From NCBI GenBank assembly GCA_945871545.1, contig CAMBWJ010000141.1:1-5596 (forward strand): 5,596 bases of DNA. Direction: 5' to 3'. Source of the DNA: an uncultured Clostridia bacterium (GTDB lineage Bacteria > Bacillota_A > Clostridia > Christensenellales > Aristaeellaceae). The first letter of the stretch is position 1. Each line of letters opens with the position of its first letter. The translations under genes were made by a program, and so were the position numbers. The notes beneath the pieces are model-generated. The model saw only the letters and a list, made by a program, of their open reading frames with translations, was not told where the DNA came from and searched no databases. Shown one piece after another: positions 1 through 5,596 of this stretch.

Positions 1-2244
1 CACCGGCAGTTCTACATCGTAGTTGTCGCCGTAAGCGGCGCGGTTCATCATGCCGCCGCCGATCATCGTCAGCTGTACACCGTCGATCTCGCGGGGCAGG
101 ATCAGGTTGAGCTCGTAGCCCTGATAGGCGTCCAGGCGGCTGTACTCCTCGTCGTACCAGAAGTCGTCGCCCGGCAGCGGCTCGTAGGGCATGACCTTGA
201 AGCTGCTCTCCTCACCCTCGCGGGGCAGCGGATCGTACCAGGGGCGGCCCATCAGCTCGGACAGCGCGCGCACCTGCTCGTCGCTCGCGTCGGCAGAGAG
301 GTACACTTCATCGATGTTCGCCAGCAGGTCAAGCATGTCCGCCGGCAGGATGGCGGGATCGCAGCCCACCACGAGCTTATTGAGATTCGTGCAGCCCTCC
401 AGCAGACCGGAGCCGACGTTGGTCAGGGATGCGGGCAGGGTCAGCTCCGTGATGCCGGTGCAGCCCTCCAGCGCACCCGCGCCGAGGCTGGTCAGGAACG
501 CGGGCAGGGTCAGCTCCGTAATGCCCGTGCAGCCCTCCAGCGCGCCCGCGCTGAGACTGGTCAGCGATTCGGGCAGGGTCAGCTCCGTAATGCCCGTGCA
601 GCCCTCCAGCGCACCCGCGCCGATGCTGGTCAGCGATTCGGGCAGAGTCAGCGCGGTGAGGTTCACGCAGTTGCGGAAGGCCTCGTCCCCGATGGTGGTG
701 ATGGAGCCGAACAGCTCCACGTACGCCACGCTGCTGTCGGCGAAGGCCTCGTTGCCGATGGTGGTGAACCAGCCGCAGTGGTGGGGATAGAAGGAGCGGA
801 TGCTCTGGTTGCCCTTGAACAGGCCGTCGCCCAGCGCGGTGACATTGATGTCGTCATAACCCGGCCAGACGGTCAGATCCTGCTGATCGCCGTTATAGAC
901 CGTCCACACGCCGTTTTCGATGGTCGTGACGTCCAGTTCATTGATCGGACACTCCGCCACGCCGGCGCTTTCGGGGTTGTTGATCCAGACGGTGCAGTCC
1001 GGGCATGCATCCCTCAGCAGCGCCGCATATGCGTCGCGGTTTTCCATGGAGCTGTCCCAGGGCAGGTCAACGTCGGCCAGATCGGTCTCGGCGAACGCGT
1101 CCGGGGCCAGGTCGATGAGGGTGTACGCGTCGAGAACCACGTAGTTCAGCGGCGTGGCCGCAAAGGCGCGCGCGCCGATGGACTCCACATTGCCGCCCAG
1201 GTAAACCTCCTGGCACCAGGCGCTCTCAAAGGCGCTCTCGCCGATGGTGCGCAGCGTGGAGGGGAGCTCCAGAACGGCCTGGCCGCCGTACTGGAACGCG
1301 TGCGCGCCGATCTCCTCCAGGCCCTCGCTCCAGTCGATCAGGCCGATCTGGGCGTTGAAGAACGCACCGTTGGCGATGGAATTGAGCGTGGAGGGGAACT
1401 TCACGTAGGCGAGGTTGCTGGCCGCGCGGAACGCGCCGTCCTCGATGCGCTCCAGGCCCTCGGGGAACACGATTCCGTACACGGAGTAGTCGCTCACAAA
1501 GGCCTCCGCGTCGATGGACTTCACCGCCACGCCGCCGATGGTCGCAGGAATCTCCAGCCAGGCGTGGTACTCCCTGTATCCGGTGATCGCGCCGGTGGCG
1601 GGATCAAAGGTGAACCAGTCCTCGCCGGTTTCCTCGGGGAGCGCGGCATTTTTGCCGCTGGGCTGAAGGTGCTCCGCCGCGCCGTTCACCTCGGCAAGCG
1701 CCGCCGCGTAGGCGTCCATCTGGTCGTCGGGCACGTAGATCACGTAGTCCTCGCTCAGCCAGTCAAAGCACCAGTCGGTGTTCAGGAAGAGCGGGCACGC
1801 GCCCTCGAAATAAACCTCCTTCAGGTTTTCACAGGAACCGATCGCACCGTCCACGATGCGGACGCTGGCCGGGATGGTCAGGCTGGTCAGCGCGTTGCAG
1901 TTCTGGAAGTTGGAGCCGATGTACTCGAGCCCCTCGTTCAGCGTCACGCTGGTCAGGCCGTCCATCCAGGAGATGGCCCCGCTCTGGATCGCGCGCAGCG
2001 TGTCGGGCATCGTCAGCGAGGTGATTTCATTGTTCGAGTTGAAGGCGTTGTACTTGATGGCGTTGACCGCATAGCCGTCCACCTCGGCGGGGACTGCCAC
2101 GTCGCCGCTCAGCGCACCTTCCGGCATGAGGAACATGTTGCCGCTGTCATACGACCACTGCGGCTCCTCCGCCAGCGCAGCCGTCGCGCACAGCAGCAAC
2201 ACCAGCACGAGCAGCATCCACAAGATACGTTTCGTCGGTTTCAT
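1..2244 (-). CDS. BspA-like leucine-rich repeat surface protein (3' end beyond window)
   Basis: At least 748 residues are open to the window edge with no stop. I chose the ATG at 2244 because AAGGAAGG lies 6 nt upstream; the ATG at 2250 directly abuts that site. Residues 1-25 are a signal peptide: basic KPTKR, a Leu/Val core, then ALA before EE. The rest is mainly LRR_5 (BspA-type) repeats of about 23 residues with the pattern L..I...AF..C..L..+.LP.SL. The repeats fall into blocks, each opened by a Trp-led beta segment (W30, W210, W447, W696) running into a phrase like IP..I.GV.V..I. Non-LRR inserts lie near residues 150-205 and 627-680. Residues 535-603 are three nearly identical repeats. 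Proteins of this family are exported and bind host or microbial ligands or act as adhesins; that role here is inference. No cell-wall anchor is visible, but the C-terminus is missing. It is the last visible gene of the run, 27 bp after the Cys-rich gene. Confidence 0.9.
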   Translation of the reverse strand, partial: MKPTKRILWMLLVLVLLLCATAALAEEPQWSYDSGNMFLMPEGALSGDVAVPAEVDGYAVNAIKYNAFNSNNEITSLTMPDTLRAIQSGAISWMDGLTSVTLNEGLEYIGSNFQNCNALTSLTIPASVRIVDGAIGSCENLKEVYFEGACPLFLNTDWCFDWLSEDYVIYVPDDQMDAYAAALAEVNGAAEHLQPSGKNAALPEETGEDWFTFDPATGAITGYREYHAWLEIPATIGGVAVKSIDAEAFVSDYSVYGIVFPEGLERIEDGAFRAASNLAYVKFPSTLNSIANGAFFNAQIGLIDWSEGLEEIGAHAFQYGGQAVLELPSTLRTIGESAFESAWCQEVYLGGNVESIGARAFAATPLNYVVLDAYTLIDLAPDAFAETDLADVDLPWDSSMENRDAYAALLRDACPDCTVWINNPESAGVAECPINELDVTTIENGVWTVYNGDQQDLTVWPGYDDINVTALGDGLFKGNQSIRSFYPHHCGWFTTIGNEAFADSSVAYVELFGSITTIGDEAFRNCVNLTALTLPESLTSIGAGALEGCTGITELTLPESLTSLSAGALEGCTGITELTLPAFLTSLGAGALEGCTGITELTLPASLTNVGSGLLEGCTNLNKLVVGCDPAILPADMLDLLANIDEVYLSADASDEQVRALSELMGRPWYDPLPREGEESSFKVMPYEPLPGDDFWYDEEYSRLDAYQGYELNLILPREIDGVQLTMIGGGMMNRAAYGDNYDVELPV
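367..642 (-). repeat. Tandem 69-bp in-frame repeats within the LRR gene
   Basis: Three full units with an exact 69-bp period lie at 574-642, 505-573 and 436-504, with a more diverged fourth at 367-435. Each encodes one 23-residue leucine-rich repeat that starts PxxLT and contains AGALEGCTGIT followed by ELTL. By eye, the first two units differ at 4 of 69 bases, the second and third at 9, and the first and third at 7. The preceding unit (643-711) keeps the 69-bp phase but is an ordinary diverged repeat. The similarity at silent as well as coding positions points to recent duplication or gene conversion rather than only selection on the protein. Confidence 0.9.
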
Positions 2245-2250
2245 TTTCAT

Positions 2251-2258
2251 CCTTCCTT
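2251..2258 (-). promoter_or_regulatory. Ribosome binding site of the LRR gene
   Basis: On the minus strand this reads AAGGAAGG. It ends 6 nt before the ATG at 2244 but directly touches the ATG at 2250, which makes 2244 the likely start. The whole gap between this gene and the previous stop is 27 nt, too short for an obvious separate promoter. Confidence 0.7.
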
Positions 2259-2271
2259 TCCCAGAAATCTG

Positions 2272-3507
2272 TTATGCAAGGGACTGCGCGTACATCGCCG
2301 CGCAGACGTAGGCGCACTGCTCCATCAGCAGCGCGGCGACCTTCTCGTCCCGCGCCGCCTGGGAGGCCCCGCGGTTCTTCATCAGGCCCTCCTGACTGTT
2401 CAGCATGGCGAGGAACAGCGCCTGATCGCTGGCGATCTGGGGCAGCTCCTCCGGAGTCGCGGTAGCCTTCCAGCCACTGTACAGCGAATCCAGCTCCGCA
2501 GACCACATGCTGCGGGCAATCTTCCATGCGTTCGCCACCGCCGCATCTGTCTTCGCCTCCGCAAGCAGCTGCGCCGCCGCCTGATGGATCGCGTCGTGCA
2601 GCTCACAGTAGGCGATGTGCTCCGCGCCGCTTTCATCCACGGTCACGGTGCAGCACACAGGATACTCCACCGGCGCTTCGGTGGGCACAGGCGTGGGCAC
2701 CGGCGTGGGCGCTGCGGTGGGAGCCATCAGCTCCTCCCAGCTGCTTCCAACAGCGTTGCGCGTCTGGGGATAGGCGACGCCCGTGACCTCGAAGCGCGCC
2801 CACTTCTGGTAGTCCTTGACGGCCTGCTCGGTCTTCTTGCCGAAGATACCGTCGGCCTTGTCGTTGAGGAACTTCAGATCGATGAGCATGCGCTGAAGCT
2901 CCACGACCTCGTCGCACTTCTTCATGCCCCGGTAGAGCGTGCCGTCGGGATAGAAATCCTCGCTCTGTTCCCTGCCGCAGTAGGTACACTTGCGGGTGCG
3001 GCTGCCCATGGAGTGGTCCGTCGCCGCAGTGGTGATGGTCCAGCTTCCGTACTTGTGATCGGTCTTTTTGATCGTGCGCAGGCCCGCCTGGTTGCAGACG
3101 GTGCAGCGGGTGCGCATGGAACCCTCCTGCTGGCAGGTGGCGATCTCCAGCGTCTCCACATCCTTGTACTTGTGTCCCGCAGCGGGGATCTCGTCGAAGA
3201 TCGTCTTGCCGCAGGTCTCGCAGGCGTAGCGCTTGTAGCCGGTCTTGGTGCAGCTGGGATCCACGCTCTCCATCAGCGTCTTGTCATGGCCGTAGGCCTT
3301 CTCTGTGACGACCTTCTTGTTCTCGCCGCACTGTCGGCACTCCAGCGTATAAGAACCGTCGGTTTCACAGGTCGGCAGCTTTACGTCGACCTGCTCCCAG
3401 TCGTGATCGCCGTACTTTTCCTTGTACCAGCAGTCCATCGCATGCGCCATCGGCAGAAGCATGGCGAGGATGCACAGGGCAACCACGATCCAAACCCTCT
3501 TCTTCAT
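2272..3507 (-). CDS. Exported Cys-rich (zinc-ribbon-like) protein with peptidoglycan-binding domain
   Basis: This encodes 411 residues from the ATG at 3507, chosen because GGAGG sits 10 nt upstream and the protein then begins with a clean signal peptide (residues 1-23, MKKR... to MAHA). Residues 26-178 hold a Cys/His pattern repeated every 39 residues: C47/C57-x2-C60/H74, C86/C96-x2-C99/H112, C125/C135-x2-C138/H151, then H165/C174-x2-C177. Such modules resemble zinc ribbons, but outside the cell they could form disulfides instead. Residues 197-253 match the PG_binding_1 fold, with LQ..L, DGIFGKKTEQAVKDYQ and VTGV. A Pro/Thr linker follows (PTAAPTPVPTPVPTEAP, 263-279). The C-terminal domain (284-411) is mostly helical, with C286, YCELH (300-304) and W335-x2-EL-x2-LY-x2-W346; it is shared with the first gene of the run and faintly recalls LprI/DUF1311 proteins (low certainty). 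Likely wall-associated, third gene of the operon. Exact function unknown. Confidence 0.88.
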   Translation of the reverse strand: MKKRVWIVVALCILAMLLPMAHAMDCWYKEKYGDHDWEQVDVKLPTCETDGSYTLECRQCGENKKVVTEKAYGHDKTLMESVDPSCTKTGYKRYACETCGKTIFDEIPAAGHKYKDVETLEIATCQQEGSMRTRCTVCNQAGLRTIKKTDHKYGSWTITTAATDHSMGSRTRKCTYCGREQSEDFYPDGTLYRGMKKCDEVVELQRMLIDLKFLNDKADGIFGKKTEQAVKDYQKWARFEVTGVAYPQTRNAVGSSWEELMAPTAAPTPVPTPVPTEAPVEYPVCCTVTVDESGAEHIAYCELHDAIHQAAAQLLAEAKTDAAVANAWKIARSMWSAELDSLYSGWKATATPEELPQIASDQALFLAMLNSQEGLMKNRGASQAARDEKVAALLMEQCAYVCAAMYAQSLA

Positions 3508-3517
3508 CGTCTGATTT

Positions 3518-3522
3518 CCTCC
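3518..3522 (-). promoter_or_regulatory. Ribosome binding site of the Cys-rich gene
   Basis: GGAGG on the minus strand (GGAGGAAA with flanks), 10 nt before the ATG at 3507. This spacing is slightly long but acceptable. The in-frame GTG at 3546, which overlaps the previous gene's stop as GTGA, has no comparable site and would put 13 extra residues before the signal peptide, so it is the less likely start. Confidence 0.65.
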
Positions 3523-3542
3523 AATGATGATCTTTGTACTTC

Positions 3543-4037
3543 TCACTCCGAGCCGACCATTTCCATGCGCTCCGGATCAATCCCGTACTTCTCCATCAGC
3601 GCCTCGAAGTACGCGCAGATCGCCTGCGCACCCGCCGAATATCCCTTGGGATAGGCGTTGCTTCCCCAGGCGCTCAGCTCCGTGCCGTCAGCAAAGCTGG
3701 CGCTCAGGCCGAAGCTGTCGCCGTCCAGAACGTAGGAATTGCTTTTCTGAAAGCCGTTCCACGACCAGAGATCGTTTTCGTCGATCAGCTCCCGGAGGGC
3801 CTCCACGTCCGCCGCATCCAGCTCCACGCCCTCGATCTCGTACCGGCAGTACAGATCGAAGTCCGCCAGCATGCGCCCGTCCCGCTCATACACGGCGTAG
3901 CTGAAAATCTGATCCATGCTCATGCCGCCGTGGTTGAAGGAGAATGCGGTCAGCGCCGCGTCCGTGCGCGCGGGCGCGGTCTGCGCTCCGGTCAGGGCAA
4001 GGATCAGCGCCATCAGCGCAGCGATCAGCTGCTTCAC
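3543..4037 (-). CDS. Small exported protein of unknown function
   Basis: This encodes 164 residues starting with GTG at 4037. The start overlaps the stop of the preceding gene in a GTGA arrangement and has GGGGAGG 4 nt upstream, so translational coupling is likely. Residues 1-21 form a short signal peptide (MKQLIAAL, a hydrophobic core, then GAQTA). The mature part reads as a small alpha/beta domain. It has strands around SYAVYERDG (46-54) and ADFDLYCRYE (58-67), an acidic helix (74-89), LWSWNGF (90-96), then VLDGDSFGL (103-111), FADGTELSAWGSNAYPKGY (115-133) and a C-terminal helix (135-151). I cannot name the family. The Trp-rich turn and GSNAYPKGY look like a conserved core rather than random sequence. 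There is no lipobox, metal-binding pattern or catalytic motif. It lies between two paralogous wall-binding proteins, so an envelope role is inferred from context only. Confidence 0.85.
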   Translation of the reverse strand: MKQLIAALMALILALTGAQTAPARTDAALTAFSFNHGGMSMDQIFSYAVYERDGRMLADFDLYCRYEIEGVELDAADVEALRELIDENDLWSWNGFQKSNSYVLDGDSFGLSASFADGTELSAWGSNAYPKGYSAGAQAICAYFEALMEKYGIDPERMEMVGSE

Positions 4038-4819
4038 AGTTCCTCCCCGCTTTCATTGACCGCAAGTGCGCCGCTGGTCATCGCGCACAGCCACGCGGCC
4101 TGTGCGCGCAGCTGCATCACCAGCGCGCCGATCGCCTGCGCCTCGCCGGGGTCGATCTGGAAGCTCTCATGGTACTTGCGCACCGCGCGCAGCTGCGCCT
4201 CCATGGCGGACAGATACAGCGTGCGCGACGTGACGACGTCGGCCTTGCCGTCCTCCTGTGTCAGGTTCAGCCACATTTCGTACAGGCAGAGGATCTCCCC
4301 GCGCCACAGCTCGTAGGCCTGCTTTGCGTCCTCCACGGAGCCGTTCTGAAGCAGTTCCTCCGTCAGCGCGTTGAGCTTCGCGTGGCTCTCGCAGTAGGAG
4401 ACGGCGCTGGCCCGCGCGTCCACGGAGGAATGGGTGCAAAAGTAGGGATATTCGCCGTAGGCGTAAGCTCCGTCCGCATCGGGCTCATCCCCGTAGATCG
4501 GAGCGTCCTCCTCGGGTTCAATCTGGCCGAGCTCGCCCATCAGCGCATACCAGTCCGCCTGCAGCGCAGCCAGCATCTCGTCATCGGCAACGCCGTCCAC
4601 CGGAAGGCCTGCGTAGCGCTCGTAGTCCTTCACGGCCTGCTCGGTATTTTTGCCGAACGCGCCGTCCGGCAGCTCAAAGAGCCAGCCGGATTCAAACAGC
4701 AGCTCCTGCAGGGCGTACACCCCGTCGCCCGAATCGCCGCGCCGCAGTTCTGCCGAAGCCGCGCCCGCACAGAACAACAGCGCCAGCAGCAGCGCAATGA
4801 GGCGCCGGTACTTTCTCAT
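4034..4819 (-). CDS. Exported peptidoglycan-binding protein with C-terminal helical domain
   Basis: This encodes 261 residues from the ATG at 4819. GAGAGAGG lies 9 nt upstream and the predicted transcript begins near 4854, so the longer TTG start at 4858 is excluded. The ATG at 4828 abuts the ribosome site and is less likely. Residues 1-23 are a signal peptide (MRKYRR, a Leu-rich core, then ASA before EL). Residues 25-86 are a PG_binding_1 domain: LRRGDSGDGV, ALQELL, DGAFGKNTEQAVKDYERY, LPVDGV. An acidic, Tyr-rich linker follows (about 95-125). The C-terminal domain (126-252) is helical with C128, YCESH (142-146) and W172-x2-EI-x2-LY-x2-W183, matching the domain in the third gene of this run. 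A weak likeness to LprI/DUF1311 (lysozyme-inhibitor-type) proteins is possible but unproven. It probably sits in the wall as first gene of the operon, directly behind the promoter. Confidence 0.9.
   Translation of the reverse strand: MRKYRRLIALLLALLFCAGAASAELRRGDSGDGVYALQELLFESGWLFELPDGAFGKNTEQAVKDYERYAGLPVDGVADDEMLAALQADWYALMGELGQIEPEEDAPIYGDEPDADGAYAYGEYPYFCTHSSVDARASAVSYCESHAKLNALTEELLQNGSVEDAKQAYELWRGEILCLYEMWLNLTQEDGKADVVTSRTLYLSAMEAQLRAVRKYHESFQIDPGEAQAIGALVMQLRAQAAWLCAMTSGALAVNESGEEL
4042..4048 (-). promoter_or_regulatory. Ribosome binding site for the GTG-start gene
   Basis: Reads GGGGAGG on the minus strand, 4 nt before the GTG at 4037, and lies inside the last codons of the upstream gene. 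This strong site, together with the GTGA stop/start overlap, supports the non-ATG start and suggests coupled translation. Confidence 0.7.
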
Positions 4820-4828
4820 ATCCCTCAT

Positions 4829-4836
4829 CCTCTCTC
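4829..4836 (-). promoter_or_regulatory. Ribosome binding site of the first operon gene
   Basis: Reads GAGAGAGG on the minus strand, 9 nt before the ATG at 4819. A second purine run, GAGGG at 4822-4826, is only 2 nt from that ATG and is probably too close to serve alone. Confidence 0.55.
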
Positions 4837-4860
4837 GTTCCAAATGATATTCCTGCAATA

Positions 4861-4889
4861 ATTATACTTGCGTAGGAATGATTTTTCAA
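4861..4889 (-). promoter_or_regulatory. Sigma-A-type promoter for the four-gene run
   Basis: On the minus strand, the -35 TTGAAA (4884-4889) and the -10 TATAAT (4861-4866) are separated by exactly 17 bp. The -10 is a perfect consensus match and the -35 matches 5 of 6 bases. Transcription would start near 4854, giving a 5' leader of about 35 nt before the ATG at 4819. The surrounding bases are A+T-rich within an otherwise G+C-rich window. No obvious operator or riboswitch structure fits in the short leader. Confidence 0.85.
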
Positions 4890-4897
4890 TGGAGAAC

Positions 4898-4922
4898 CGG
4901 CATTCCGGAAACCGGAATGCCG
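4898..4922 (-). terminator. Perfect 11-bp hairpin after the lipocalin-like gene
   Basis: The arms CGGCATTCCGG and CCGGAATGCCG are perfect inverted repeats around a 3-nt loop. The hairpin begins 26 nt past the stop of the upstream gene and ends 8 bp before the -35 of the next promoter. This placement fits a terminator separating two transcription units. The bases after the stem on the minus strand (GTTCTCCATTG) are only weakly U-rich, so it may be an imperfect intrinsic terminator or an mRNA 3'-end stabiliser. Confidence 0.55.
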
Positions 4923-4948
4923 TACAGCGGTCAAGGCTTGCCTGGCAA

Positions 4949-5596
4949 TCAGACAGCGCTCAGATAGAAAGTGAAGGCCTCTTCGTACATGACGGTTTCG
5001 ACGCTCATGCTGCCGTCCTCCAGCAGCTGAATCGTAAATACGTTGTCCTCGCCGCCCTCGTACTCGGAGGGAAACACCAGCGTCAACGCGCCATCGGCAA
5101 ACGCAGCCGTCAGCTCCACGGTGATGGGTTCCTCAAACATGCCCAGGGTCATCACGACGCCTTCGCCATCGATGGACATCGACATCTCCACGCCCATCAG
5201 ATCCGGCGATACCTGCGCGCCCATCGTGGAAAGCATCGTGCAGATCCATTCGCCCGCATACTCCTCCAGCGTCGCGTCCGTGCGGGCAGGAGAGGGCTCG
5301 AAGGCGGCAATGGGCTCGCGGGTGAACACAACTTCAAAGCCTTCGCCCAGGTCGAGGGTCATGCTCGTTCCGTCGCAGACCAGGGTAGTCTCCGCTTCCG
5401 TGCCCTCGTCCATAATCAAGGTTTCGCCGTCCAGCTTCCAGACGCCCGTCTCAGGTTCCTCATCGATCATCTCCATGAGATAGCTCCCGTCCTCGTTCAG
5501 GGTAAGGGTCATGGTCATGCCGAACACGCTCGCGTACCACGCGCCGGTGACGTCGGCCGCCTCGGCCATCGCGCCGCAGAGCGCGACGAGCATCAG
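4949..5596 (-). CDS. Secreted protein with two lipocalin-like repeats (5' end beyond window)
   Basis: The frame is open to the right edge. Its first visible residues, LMLVALCGAMAEA, are the end of a signal peptide whose basic start must lie outside the window. The Met encoded at 5593 lacks an n-region and is unlikely to be the true start. Counting that Met as 1, residues 14-93 and about 109-214 are two copies of a small beta-barrel pattern. Copy one has VTGAWYAS, MTLTLNEDGSYLMEM, GVWKLDGETL and EVVFTRE. Copy two has YAGEWICTML, MSMSIDGEGV and IQLLEDGSMSVE, and ends in FTFYLSAV. This resembles the lipocalin-like stress and envelope proteins common in Clostridia (Lipocalin-like/DUF5640-type by appearance). 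The linker between copies is FEPSPARTDATLEE. No ligand or enzymatic residue can be named. It is followed by a hairpin, so it probably ends the upstream transcription unit. Confidence 0.85.
   Translation of the reverse strand: MMLVALCGAMAEAADVTGAWYASVFGMTMTLTLNEDGSYLMEMIDEEPETGVWKLDGETLIMDEGTEAETTLVCDGTSMTLDLGEGFEVVFTREPIAAFEPSPARTDATLEEYAGEWICTMLSTMGAQVSPDLMGVEMSMSIDGEGVVMTLGMFEEPITVELTAAFADGALTLVFPSEYEGGEDNVFTIQLLEDGSMSVETVMYEEAFTFYLSAV

Noticed and set aside
436..642. Possible CRISPR-like array
   Set aside because: The 69-bp periodicity has no repeat/spacer alternation; it is in frame with a protein and encodes leucine-rich repeats.
191..790. A 199-codon plus-strand frame with internal repeats
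   Set aside because: Its repeats are just the complement of the 69-bp LRR units, and it is Ser-rich with no ribosome site or domain.
2272..3546. GTG start at 3546 for the Cys-rich gene
   Set aside because: It forms a GTGA overlap with the previous stop, but there is no ribosome site before it and 13 residues would precede the natural MKKR signal peptide start.
778..3654. A 958-codon open frame on the plus strand
   Set aside because: It runs antisense across the start of the LRR gene, the intergenic junction, the whole Cys-rich gene and into the small exported gene. Its product is low-complexity and Arg/His/Gly/Val-rich with no signal peptide or domain pattern. Long antisense frames are expected opposite G+C-rich genes, whereas the minus-strand frames have ribosome sites, signal peptides and recognisable domains.
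4766..4819. Possible lipoprotein signal in the first operon gene (Cys at residue 17)
   Set aside because: The residues before the Cys are LLF, not a lipobox, and an ASA signal peptidase I site follows.
4034..4858. Longer version of the first operon gene starting at TTG 4858
   Set aside because: That start lies upstream of the predicted transcription start near 4854 and puts charged residues before the signal peptide; ATG 4819 fits better.
3944..4861. A 305-codon open frame on the plus strand opposite the first operon gene
   Set aside because: It is antisense to a gene with a promoter, signal peptide and PG-binding domain, and it ends inside that gene's promoter. The predicted product has no coherent domain.

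Overview
The window reads as one strand of a G+C-rich Bacillota (Clostridia-type, probably gut-associated) genome. The support is indirect: near-consensus sigma-A promoter spacing, strong GGAGG-type ribosome binding sites, abundant exported proteins with Gram-positive signal peptides, BspA-type leucine-rich repeats, and proline/threonine linkers typical of surface proteins in that group. No taxonomic marker gene is present, so the assignment is tentative. Every gene I accept is on the minus strand, and every one encodes a protein with a complete or partial export signal.

Layout in transcription order, from high to low coordinates. (1) The 3' part of a gene for a secreted protein with two lipocalin-like beta-barrel repeats (5596 to 4949). 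(2) A short intergenic gap with a perfect 11-bp hairpin (4898-4922), followed at once by a textbook promoter (TTGAAA, 17 bp, TATAAT). (3) A tight four-gene run. Gene A (4819-4034) encodes a peptidoglycan-binding domain plus a C-terminal helical domain. Gene B (4037-3543) encodes a small exported protein of unknown function and starts with a GTG that overlaps A's stop. Gene C (3507-2272) encodes a Cys-rich, zinc-ribbon-like repeat region, then a peptidoglycan-binding domain, a Pro/Thr linker, and the same C-terminal helical domain as A. Gene D (2244 to beyond 1) encodes a large BspA-like leucine-rich repeat surface protein, cut by the window edge.

Genes A-D are separated by -4, 27 to 35 bp and face the same promoter, so they are most simply one operon building cell-envelope components. 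A and C share both a wall-binding module and a C-terminal domain with the signatures YCExH and W-x2-E-[LI]-x2-LY-x2-W. They look like paralogous wall-anchored proteins, C having gained a metal- or disulfide-stabilised N-terminal repeat region. D could provide a ligand-binding surface. The biochemical function of the set is unknown to me. No RNA genes, mobile elements, CRISPR arrays, origins or attachment sites were seen, and no stretch over 300 bases lacks a gene.
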